DNA of 64,000 nucleotides from Ascidia mentula (lineage: Eukaryota; Chordata; Ascidiacea; Phlebobranchia; Ascidiidae), in NCBI GenBank assembly GCA_947561715.1, contig OX387200.1, positions 19,718,501 to 19,782,500 of the forward strand. The letters run 5' to 3'. This document shows, one piece after another, positions 25,401 to 37,400 of this stretch. The position numbers and the translations under genes were made by a program. How positions within the stretch are numbered: position 1 is the first letter of the stretch; each line of letters begins with the position of its first letter. The notes beneath the pieces are model-generated. The model ran no database searches. It was not told where the DNA came from and saw only the letters and a program-made list of their open reading frames with translations.

Positions 25401-28400
25401 GCGGCTGCCGACCGCCTGTGTGTTTCCGTTGCCCCGAGATAGACACCTGATTTCGTTACTCTCAGCTGTATTTTCAGGTTGCGTAATGAGCTGTACACAA
25501 ATCAATAACCGCCGCTGTGTGCTTAACCAATCCATTTCGGTTTGTTTGTGGGTATTTCTGGGGATGCGCTTGTTTGGTTTAGATAAGATACACCTACTTT
25601 GAGAAGCTGGTGTTAGAAGCCCGCGCGTTGTTTTTGGAGTAACACAAGGTTATTGACCTCACAGACGAATTCCTTCCGTTTTGTGCTTTCCAAACAGTGT
25701 TTTTCGCGGCTTCGGTTTTATCAATGGCCTCCTGCAGCGCGTCACCACACGGTGCTTTCCCCTTGAATTCCTAGTAACGATATTAGCATACTCCAGCCAG
25801 GCAAAATATTTACTCTCTCTGATCTTCTCTGCCAGGCAATCAAGTCGAAACGTCACCTCGAAACCGCAAGTACCGGACGGCCTGATAGCAACGACCACAG
25901 CGTTCGCGTTGGGCACCACGGAACTCACCGAAACCACGCAAAACAACCTCTGCACGTCGTATAGCAACTTAACCTCCAATGACTGGACATTCGCTGTACG
26001 CGACTCGACCGTGTTCAACAGCAGTGGTTACGTGTTCGACTGGGGTCGGTGGATCGACGATTCGCACCATTATCTTAAAAACGGCGACATTTATCGACTC
26101 TGCGGCAATCAGAGCAGCGCAGTGTAAGTTCACAAATACTTGTTCCCAAAATTTATTCATTTTCATTCTGTGCAAGGCTCTATTCAACAATAATGAAATA
26201 GGGCCCAAAGCAATTCCAGACGATCTGTACGTAACAATAACTGTTTTTATGCAATATACACCAAATACCAAACTGATCAACATTATTTCTGTACATGTTT
26301 TCATTGAATAGGAAAAGGTACAATCCCGTTTATATCGTTTACTTTCGTTATATTATCAATCGAGCCTCCCACAATTTAAGTGTTTATTACACACAAAATT
26401 ACCAGGAGCTGCTTCGACCAAGTCAAGCATAAGCTAATACTTTTTCCGAGCCATATGTCATTCCTAATTCGTGGAAACTCTCGCGAATACTTCGAATTGG
26501 GCATACGACGAAACAACCACTGTTACAAACTGTTTCGATTCTCATTTTAGGAAATGTCCCGGAATCACAACGTGCGTTCAAGCCGGGGGAAACCCCAATT
26601 TCGGATATACGAGCTTCGACAACTTTTTCTACGCCTTTCTTTCCGTTTTTCGACTCTCACTCCAGGATAATTGGGAGGAATTGTATCTTCAGGTCATGGA
26701 AACAAACGGTGAGTGCGAGAGTTTATTGGAGAACGTTTGCGATACATCCTTGCGACGTTAGTTGTAGCGCGATTGAGCCGAAATACAAGAAAACAAACCA
26801 CCGAACTCATTGATTTGATGGTGAATGAAAAATGGCTTTTAAATTATTTTATTTGCGTACAATGCAAATGTAATAAAAGCAGGCATTGCATGCAATATGC
26901 TTTCTGTTCCAAAATTGGACAAGAAAATATTTATGTGTTTATACTTGAAAAAACAAAGTTTCATGGATTTGCATTTTGGAAAATACCTTTAACCAGCGGA
27001 AGTCCCTGCTTTTGCTACATTTGTGAAATGCTTGGTTCTATTGTATTGCCAATTTAAGGCCTGCAAGAAAATAACAAATCGAATCCATTTCGCCAGTTTT
27101 TCTACCTACCTGTTCAGTTTGTTCGTGCCTAAAATTTGCAAAATCAATCGAAAATCAAATCACTTTTAATTCCCCGCAAAGTTACTACGCACATAACCAT
27201 CAACGCGAAACAAAAAAATGGCGTGGGCACCGGAAAAATATCGAGTCAGGCGCCCATGTAAAGGTGATTTCCTCAATGAGAATCACCGTCTGTCGTATAG
27301 GATCGCAGTTAGTCGCACTGGAAGGTGGTGGGTGCAGTTCACATACCCATTTATCAATGTATATATCGTCAGACCAGATTAATCCGTGACATCAGGAAAC
27401 CCCACTATCCGACACAAACGAAATTCGTTTCATCATCAACCCTGTTATTGTTTAATTTCGTAAATCTGAATACCCCGACATTATGTGACGAAACAAAGTC
27501 CGGAATTACGTGGTCTGAACTTACACAACAATCAGCAATGCAAAGAAGGGTTGCAATACAATGTCAGGTATATTGCAGGACAACTGGCGTTTGTTTTTTT
27601 CCTCGTCATCATCTTCCTGGGGTCGTATTACCTCGTCAACCTGATCCTGGCTGTGGTGGCATCGGCTTACGAGGGACAGAGGAAGGATGTGGCCAACGCA
27701 CTGGAAGAAGAAAAACGCGAGCTGTTGAGCGAAAAGGTGCCAATAAGTAACAGCGCGGTGCCGCCAATTTTGAGTGTGTAAAAGTTTGATGAGATGTATC
27801 CAATGGCAATATAAAGCGTTTATGCAGCGCGTAGGGTTACACTGTTCCTTTAAGAGCCTCATGTAAGGTTACACTTTGAAGCACCGAGGCCTTTAATTGT
27901 TCATGTCCAGAGTGCGTTTTGCCATTTAAGTCGTCGGTTTAAACCTCACCCAGGGCCGTTTTCTTTTCGTCTTGCAAGTTACGTAAACTTCAGATTAACA
28001 ACGTTTTTTTGCGGAATTCTTGGTGTCCCGGCATTGTGACCTCGTATTCACTAAATGTTGATTGTTTTATTTTTCAGGAAATTCTGAAAAAGCGAAGAAA
28101 CGCGACGCGTACAATGAGCGAACTCACTCGACAATCCCAACAAATGAAGCAAAATGAAAGTTGTTTTTCCAAATGCTCATGTTACGAATCCTTCAAAGAG
28201 ATCTTTCTGCTGTAAGTCGTAAATATAGCGGTCTGGTCAAAAAAAAATTCTGTGAAATTTCCTAAAAATTTAACTATTTAGGTTTGTTTGGGGGTTGAAA
28301 CAAAAAAAACTGTTGGTATGAGGGACCCTCTTTTTTAATGCGGGGTCTGATTTAATAAGATCGGTCAAATGTGCCAAATACTAGATGACCTTTGATATTT

Positions 28401-31400
28401 ACAAAGCCTAACCCTTGGCATTGCAAGACATAAATAGCTAAATTCTAAAATGTGTGTAAAAGTATGGCGGTCCCAAAATTACCTCAAAACATTTGTTTTG
28501 TTTCAACTCAGGTGGTCCTGTTGTATCGGCGAGAGTGTCATTTGCAAAATACGCGAGAAGCTGCACAAGTTTTTCTCCGCCTCTGTGGCGGAGATGCTCA
28601 CAGTTTTTCTGGTGATTCTCAACACATTTTTCATGGCATTGGACGGACAACCTATGGGTGAAACACTGGCGAAAGTCCTGGTCGTTTCAAACATTGTAAG
28701 CAATAGAGCAATTAATGTTTTCTTTATAGTGCGTTGCAGACAGGAACACTGTTCGTTTTAGCTTTAACTTGGTTACAGTGTTTCCACCTTTGTTTGTTTC
28801 CGGCGGGTTACACCTAAATTGGCACCCAATGCTGGTCAATGGTGGCTGTATAGTCACCACAAAGTGGAGGTCTTTTAGCTCACAAGATAGTTGTAAGTTA
28901 CACCATAACTTGCACTATGTGACCTATAGGTCGAAACATTGGCCCTGTCTGCAGATCACTATTGTAAGGTTTATATTATGCTTGTTTTTGATGTTTAACG
29001 ATGAATGTTTTTTGGCCGACAACAGTGTGTATGAAGCGAATTTACGTTGTTTAAAGAGCGAAGTGGTAATGCCGTGTAGCTTGCACTGTTGTGGTTTTTC
29101 TTGGTGGTCGGGCGAAAAAGCGGTAATGTTCATGGCACAAACCGCATTGTTAAAAGTAGGTTTGGGTTCATTAACTGCATACCCGGAATCAAATCCCGGT
29201 CTGGCGAATAATTAATATTTCCCATCTTGTTCAGGTTTTCACAATGCTCTTCGCGGTCGAAATGGTGCTGAAAATTTTCGCACTGTCGCCTTACAACTAT
29301 TTCATTGTGAGTTGGAATGTGTTCGACTTCGTAGTTGTGTCCCTGAGTCTCATGGAGCTGGTTCTTTCTGACAAGCTCCCCGATGGCTTGTCGGTGCTGC
29401 GAACTTTCAGGCTCATCAGGCTGGTACGTGTAACAATATTGTATCGGGCAGTGTTTTTTATTAAACATAGTCGTCACAAATAATATTTGACCATTATACA
29501 CAATTTATAACCACAACCTTGTAATTAAAAGATGACAATTGTGACTTTCCTGTCGTATATATACCGGAAATATATTGTATTGTTTGATCTTCGTAATTAT
29601 TCATGTAATTCCTTCAACAGGACTATAACGAAAATTGGTGTAAAACGTGCAGATTTGTCCACGTACTTGTTTGAATTGTGGGTGCGCTTTACCGACATAA
29701 ACATCAATTTAACGCAGCATTCTAGTCATTTTTAATGCTCTGTCAGAAATAGAGATAACCGGAGTCATTTTTTCGTCCAGGTTCGAATATTGAAGCTCGC
29801 TCGGTCTTGGCCTACGCTGAGCAAGCTTATGCAGATGATCGGCGACTCCTTGAGTAAAGTTGGATACCTAACACTCGTCCTACTCATTGTGCTGGTGATC
29901 TTTGCACTCGCAGGCATGCAGACCGTCGGACCGCAATTCTTCATGAACAGAGATCAGGTGTGGGGCGAGTTTTGTTTAACAGTCCGCTTCAATTTTCCGC
30001 CTGATGCTCCCACTAAACTGTTTGGTATCACAAGAATCTGTCAAGCCGTGCGTCGTTAGCGCTAATTTACCTCCGATACTCTTGAGAAAGGTTAGGACAG
30101 TGCATGTTTCGTCGACTGTGCCATGACCTCGGTCAATATTCTGTTTGCAAGTCCAGCAACAAAGGACCGTAAAAAGGTTTTGAGCAAAAACACTGCGCGC
30201 AGCTTCGCAAACACAATACCGTCATCGTACAAACCAGCGCGGTGTTCCAAAATTACTTTTGAAGAGCAAGTTCCACCTACCGAAACATTTCCATAACATA
30301 GTTTAAAATTGAATTGTCCAAAACAAAACACAGATTTAATTTAAAAGTTTCATTCTGTCAACCCCGTTATATTTTCTCGCCCACGCCCGAAAGGTCGGCG
30401 CATTGCTTTATAAATGACCTGGCTGCAATTTCTTGCACAAGCAAAAGTTTCAAGGGTTTGCTCAATGCAAAATGCATGCCGGGTCAGCGGGTGGCTTCGT
30501 GGCTACCAGCATTCATCTCGTTCCGTTTAACGTCGCGAAGAAACAAAACTGTCGACCCCCCCGCTCGAGCCCGCCTAAATATTTATAACGCCTCTCCCGC
30601 AGCCAAGTCATTAATTATTAACGCGAAAAGGGAAACTTTATCTTGAGATAAGTGCGAAGTAAAGCGGGTTGAGTTGCCGTGGGGAATAGCGGATTTTATC
30701 TTTTGTGTTGGATGTTTGCACGTCGCATCCACGCTACTGGCCCGGAACGTCGATTCTTTAGAATAAAACACTTGTGTTTGTTTTGAAAACTAAATGTGAA
30801 GAAATGACATTAAACAATTGATTCAGTAACATTTAGGAAATGTTTTTAAAATTGTAAACTGTGTTAAATGAATATTTGGGCGAAACAAACACATTGCACG
30901 AAGTGGAATTTCAAATGTATGTAAATTGTCAACGGTAAATATAATCACTGGGTTGCGACGGGCTGCAGTGTTTTGGGCACTTAGTATTCACAAAAACTTC
31001 GTAAGCACATGTTTTTAAAAAACAAACACCTGAATGTTTTTGAGCAGATATAAAACTTGCGCATACAGAAATGACGTTTTTGTTACCACGCCGGGATTCG
31101 AACCCGGGTTGTCCTGGGCACGAAACCCGACCAGGTTTTCTGTATACGGGATAGAGGCTTAACCGATGTCGCTTGTTGCATGCTCACTTGACCTAAAGGG
31201 CGCTCTGGCACCGCTAGCGGCAAAGTTCCGTCAAGAGGAATTGTTCAGAGCAAATTTTCCTCGTCGTCAGAGCTGCTTTCTCCAGCAACCGACATATACA
31301 GAGTCTCTGTTTCATCTCGGAAGCGGACGCTTCTCTTCCTCTTATTCGATCCTTCCTCCTCTTCTCCTGCTTCCTTCTCTTCCTCCTCCGATGAGGAAGA

Positions 31401-34400
31401 TGTTGCGGAGGAGTCGGAGATTCCGCTCGATTCCAACAAGATGTCAGCCATGGTGTCATGAGGATCATCACCTTCCACTCCAACACTGCTTCTGCGTCTT
31501 TTCCGGATTTCGCTGCTTTCTTTCATCAGACAAACGACGCACAATCTTTGCAAGAATATTTGTCAGCGTTGTTATTACGCGTGTGAGGTTTTAAATATTC
31601 CCAAATTATACTTAAAGATCTTAAATCAAAACGTGTCACTGTGGAGATTGATTTCTTTGGAGATAATGTTAGTATTGTGATCGCGTAATACTATAGAGTC
31701 ACGTGCAAGTCGCTACAGCACACATAACGTGGATTTTCAAACGCTCCACTGCGTCTTGCACCAGAAGTACATGAGTTTTGATTTGTTTTCGCATCAAATA
31801 ATTTTAAATACCTGTGAAGATCTTCGAAGCATTCCACACAATATTGCGCCTTGCATCCGAACGTCGCACAGCTGGTAAAGAGGTGGGAGTGCCTTTTCCC
31901 ACCAGCTAGTTTGCATACGTTGCAACGGTAGAACGTTCTTCGACCAAGACAACGCGCGAGCCACCCAATGACCTGTGCGGACCTTGCAACTAATAATTTC
32001 AAGATCGATGCAATATTTCGTCGGTTATTGACTAACGCACATTATTGACTGAGGCTAAAATTACACATGGACTCAAAACCACGCAAACTTCTTTCTTTAC
32101 TTAACGAAATTAATTTTTTTTGTATTAGTACGACTAATACTATTAGTTTCTTTTCTATCTCAGCAATTTTACAACTTTAAACAATTATCGGGAATTCTAG
32201 AACTTTAAAACGCTTTAGTACCAACCCCACGACGATGGGAGAGACGTCCTAAAAAGTCGTAACGATCTTCTTCCTTACTCTGCTGCACTTTCAAGCAGGC
32301 TTTTTTTAATGCGTTCGCCAGGCCCGTTCCCAAGCCTACATATCACCATGTTTGAGCGCAGAAAGCATCAGGTATATCAACACGACCTACTTAACCCTCT
32401 CCCAGAAAGGATCTTCGCTCTGAGAAAAAGGATTCTGGCTCGCTCGCGTTTCGGATGATACCTTGCCATGATCCTGCGCCGAATGCGGAGCACGTATGCC
32501 TCGGCAAAGCAAAATGTGTAGAGAAGGACGTACAAGGAGGTGATGAACGCGTAGAGGTAGTAGTCGGGTGGTCGCGGGTTTGGCAAGCATTTTTCAATGG
32601 AAAACTCGTAGCCCTCCGAGTTGGCCAACCTCTGCATTGCGCTTGCAATTGACCTGCCCGGGTGTGTAAAGTGCTTTTTGAGTTTGCTATGGGCTTATGA
32701 CGTTTGAAATGCAGGAATGTGCATGACAGTTATTTGCAAAAAGTTTTACTTCCGATAATGGAAAACCCTAGTAGTTTTTTTTGAAATGTAGATTTTTTTG
32801 AAAGAATTGCCCACAAAAAGTGAATTTGGTATACCTTAACTGAATGCCAGTAAAAAATCTCATGCACATCCCTAAGAAAACGTTTTCGGTGTATATCAGT
32901 TAACACGTGTACAAAAAGTCGCAGAAAAGTACCCACATTAGTTCACAATATACCTGTAGATGATAGAAACAAATCCTATTCCGCCGACAGACAAACTGAC
33001 CAACTTTGCCACGATCTCTTTAGCCTTTTCGTCTGCCACATTCCCCATAACGGAATCTGCCCCTTTCGTTAGAACTTCCTCCAAAAAAGTGGCAGCTTCC
33101 TGGCGCAGGGAGAGCGACACCGCCATCTGGTGGAGAAGCCACCAGAGACTGTAGTCGACGAAGATAATTGCAACGGCGTAGATGAGGTGGAATGACATGG
33201 AACTTATACCTTTGGAGAACTTCTTTAGCTCAGCCCGCGACATCCAGATCCTAGTGATCGTTAAAAACCGAATAAATTTGGACCAGAGGAGTTGGTAAAC
33301 GGGCTTCGGTTTCAATAGTTTACAAAAAATCAAATTATTTTTTCCAAACCTTCACAAAAAGGAACACAACTCACGGGTTTTCTTATAATTCTGAGTATAA
33401 AGACGTCTTCCTTTAAACATGACAGTGTTAATAGCAATATGGGTCTCTTTATATTCACAAAAAGGATTTAAAATTTACTCATTCTGTGTAACGTTTACTG
33501 TGTAGGATGTTTATTGAAAACATAAAGGTGAAAATATTTGCGCTAATATAAAAGCCTCCGAATTCGCGGGAACTATTTTATTTAACCTGTTCGGACTGAT
33601 GTATTTCGAGTTTTCTTTGGCTCTGAGAGGAAAAACGGAAACACCCCCACTCTTCTTCCTCTTCTTGTCGAGCTTGTCCAATTGATCAGTGACGTAACAA
33701 TTGTCGAATTCGTTTGAAGTCAGATATTTATGTCTATGAAAATTAGGCCTGAGTGTTATACCCAGGTTGCTAAAACACAATGCAATTTAACTTTAAACGG
33801 ATAAGAGTTATACGAAGTCAATGTGGATGTTACGGTAGTACATGAGCATAAATGCAAAAAAGCCCACCTAAATATCTGTAGTCATTTTTTGCAGAGGGTA
33901 TTTCGATCTGTTTGTATGGACGAAAGGAGCACAACCAACATAAGGAAAATGAGTCATTCTTTGCATATTACCTGTACTTTATGGCTTTCAGGATCACAAA
34001 GGCTGTTGAAAACCCCATGGCGAATCTGACCCACTCAAATACATCGGTGACGCCCGAAATCCTTTCCTTGATTTCACTCAAAATGTCACTGGTTATATTT
34101 CCCACGGTTTTCGACGCGTTAACTTTGTAGGTGAACTCGTGTGAGAAGGACATTTTAAATTCGAATTCCTCCTAAATAAGCGATAATCGATAAAAATAAG
34201 AGTTTTGCCACAAAAGAAACTTTGAAAAGAGTCTGTCTTTCTACCAGTTTCAAAATTCTCTGCGAATTCAACACTAAAGCAACGAAAACATAAAACTTTT
34301 GGGCGCACCCACTGCTAAAAGTAATTGCACCAAAATTAGAGTGCACACAAAACCTTTTCAGAATAGAATCAAACAGCAACACTTTAACAAGACAAACCTT

Positions 34401-37400
34401 TATCCGACGGATGGCGTCACGGACAGGATCTGTGATCAACTTCTTCGCTTGCTTGGCCACGAAGTTTGGAATGATGCAAAGAAAGGCGCCTAGTTTGTCG
34501 TTGCAAACCGAGCCCATGTTACGAATAAAGTCGTTCATATGACGAACTACATCGGAAATCGACTGAACCTTCTCCGCAAACTCCTGAAAAACTTCCTCCG
34601 CCGTCTGCATGTTGTGAAACACCGAGAAGTTTCATCGCAGAAAGAAACAGTGACTTAATCTCAATGGAAGCATGAACAAAAAAATTCAAAATAAATAGAT
34701 TTTTTTGCTGTCATTGCCATAAGAAAAACGCACGTGACTAGAACTAAAAATGATTTATTGTCACGCTATGTTCTTACGAATACATACATCATTATCACAC
34801 TATGAAAGAGTGAGTTTGTTGGAAAAAAAAAAGTTTGTTCGGCAAAACTACCTCCACCGCATCCACAATCACATCCACCGTATCTTCCATGGTTGCAAGA
34901 ACAGCATTTTGGCCCTCGTGGACAAGCGAGCTGAGCCCTTGCGTCATATTGTAGCCCAGCTCATCGCCGCATGTCAGAGATCGTGAGATTTCTCTATAGT
35001 TGTGAGCAACGTTCGCAGCCGGTCCAGTAACGAGCAACATCAGCGTGAAAGCCAGGATGATGGCTCTATGAATAATTCAGCTTAGCAAAGTTTGTATAAA
35101 TAGCAATTCAGGTGCAATAAAACAATTGGCGACGCCCCATGCGTGGCTGCGTATAATTGCATTTAGACTCGCGTAGATGTAAACCCAATGGACGATTAAT
35201 GGTGGTTTTGAATTCTCAAGGGTTAAGTTTTGCGGTACAAGAAAAACACTTTAATGAAAATAACTTAACAGCTTCATTGAATTTGTATTTGTCTTTCTAT
35301 CATGGGGACATACGCAAAAAAATGTGTCAAACGCAAAAAAAATTACTGGACGTTGAACCGCAGAAATTGTGTAAAGCTTAACCCACGTACCTTCCTTTAC
35401 CTGTACAAAACGTCGGCAACAAAAGCGTTACCACACAGCGCACTGATTTGGAAAATGCCATTCCAACAGCCACAGGAAAACCAATGAAACCGCTCCACCA
35501 AATTGCCTCCTCGGCTTTCCAACTGCTATGATACGTCAGTAGGAGGTAAAAGCCTTGACTAAGACCCAAACCACATAGGAAACGTATGATCAGCACTATT
35601 AGCCAATCACTTTGCTCTGGTTCTTCTGAAACATCGGCATCTCGCATGCCCCAGGAACGCTTTCTTAACAGCAGTCTTCTACATATGGTTGAACAGTAAC
35701 TTGGTATGTTTTACAGGCAGTTGGTAGTTACAAGTCATAGGTTTATGTCTGAACTTACTTTTTTATGCCATGGTCGCTTTCGGAAGTCCAGCTTGAAGAA
35801 GAAGAAAGCGGCAAACTTTCCTCTGATTCAATGTCAGCACTTTTCTTTCTGCCTGTTATACTTCCCCATATATCGCTGAAAAATGCTTTTATGCCGCCCG
35901 CCTGGCCCAGTGCAGCTGATGCCTGATCGTGGGTATTAAGTAAACCGCGCTGAAGGTTAGCCATCTAGTTTACAGCAACAAAACAGCAGAAACATATGTT
36001 GTAATAGTTCATGGCGCCAGTGTTTTTTAGGTTACAAAGCGATCTATAGTTGTCAGCATTGTTGCGTAATAATAGTCATTGTTGACAAAGGGCTGTAATT
36101 TGAAGGTTTGACTGTGTTGTTTCTGCAGGGCTTGCCTCTACGATGGCATATGAACGATTTTCCTCACGCCTTTTTGGTCGTTTTTCGGATTCAATGTGGA
36201 GAGTGGATTCAAAGTATGTGGCGATGTATGCATTCGGTGACAGAAGAGGGCGCTGTTGGCCTATTTCCTGTCTGTTTGTTCATTTTTCTCGGTGTTGTTG
36301 TGGTTGGAAATCTAGTGGTGAGTATTAAAACATAAGAAAAAAATATTTTTACCGTAGATTATATAAATTGAATTTAAAAAAAAGTAAATATATAAAATAA
36401 ATTGCCAACTCTATAACTCACTCCACAGAGTTACGTTGTAGAAAATTTTCACTTTTTTTCGAAATAAGTTTTGTCAAACATGGCCTTACATTGCTATTTT
36501 CTACGTTAAGGTACTTAACCTGTTCCTCGCCCTTCTACTCAATTCATTCAGCGGTGATGCGTTGAAAAATGGCGGAGGGAAAAAAAGAAGCGCGAAACAG
36601 TTTCTGACGTCCATCAAACACGCAGGAAAAAAGGTTTGCTTTCGTTATTTCTGATATGTGCCAAAGAGAAATACCTGAGGTTGCATCGTTTTACATTTTC
36701 AAAGCATTCGTCACAACTAATTAGATATATTGTTTGTTATTTTGTATCAATGGGATATCATTGACTTGAACATGGAACGAGATATCATTGCCTTGAAGTT
36801 GTATTTTAATAAACTTACAGGCATTTCCGAAGTTGCAATCAAACTCGAAACGAAAGGTGGCGCCAGAGCGCAACAAAATTATCTCGGCAAAACACAGCAG
36901 TGAGAAGGAATCCGCGAACGGGCACACAGAGAACGAACAGAAACTTGTTGACACATCAAAGGTAAGTTTCAATGTTGACGAGTCTTCACTGGACGGTTAT
37001 CATGAAATTTATTTATTAATTCCGTATTGCCACTGTGGTGACACACCGAAAAATCGCTTGTTTTAATTTCTTATGTTGTGATCGGTGTAGCGTGCCACAT
37101 TTTTCGTACTCTGTGTGATTATGATTTCGCACCCTGTGCCACATTTCCGAGTGGTTGCCTCTATGTTTTCAACATAATTTGGGGCCGTCTGTTGTGTGTT
37201 TACTTTTCATGTTGTGCTCTGCGAGCAGACAACACATTGTATACTATTAAACGTAAATCAAGTCGAAACAAATTACAAACGATCATATTTTGGTAAGGAT
37301 TAAACATTTCCGGCCATTTTCCTTTCAGTTTGTGGTAAATTCCGGTTTAAATTTTGGTTAATCCGACCGGTATTCCATTTATTGCGCAGCACGACGATGG

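Larger units (their letters stand above)
22354..25835 (+). other. Sodium-channel intron 8 (3.5 kb), hosting a nested gene
   Basis: This intron interrupts the extracellular turret between S5 and the pore of domain I. It contains the complete minus-strand gene at 22978-25073 with its promoter near 25.2 kb. The remaining sequence (22354-22977 and 25212-25835) shows no coding exon. A run of TAAATAAATAAATA repeats lies near 22.8 kb. Confidence 0.85.
29958..36128 (+). other. Sodium-channel intron 15 (6.2 kb), hosting the DCST1-like gene
   Basis: This intron lies just before the domain II pore exon. It carries the complete minus-strand DCST1-like gene (31245-35964). The segment 29958-31244 has no supported exon; it holds a tRNA-like SINE relic at 31086-31172. 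The 160 bases between the nested gene's ATG and exon 16 must hold the nested gene's promoter or 5' UTR together with the sodium-channel 3' splice signals. Confidence 0.85.

Noticed and set aside
27325-27750. 141-codon plus-strand frame
   Set aside because: It overlaps sodium-channel exon 11 in another frame; the channel frame is clearly the real one.
29100-29216. tRNA-like sequence (accgcattgttaaaag ... cccggaatcaaatcccgg)
   Set aside because: There is a B-box-like stretch, but no cloverleaf can be closed and the match is weaker than in the two SINE-like elements reported.
31166-31594. 142-codon plus-strand frame
   Set aside because: It is the antisense shadow of the acidic Ser/Glu tail exon of the DCST1-like gene.
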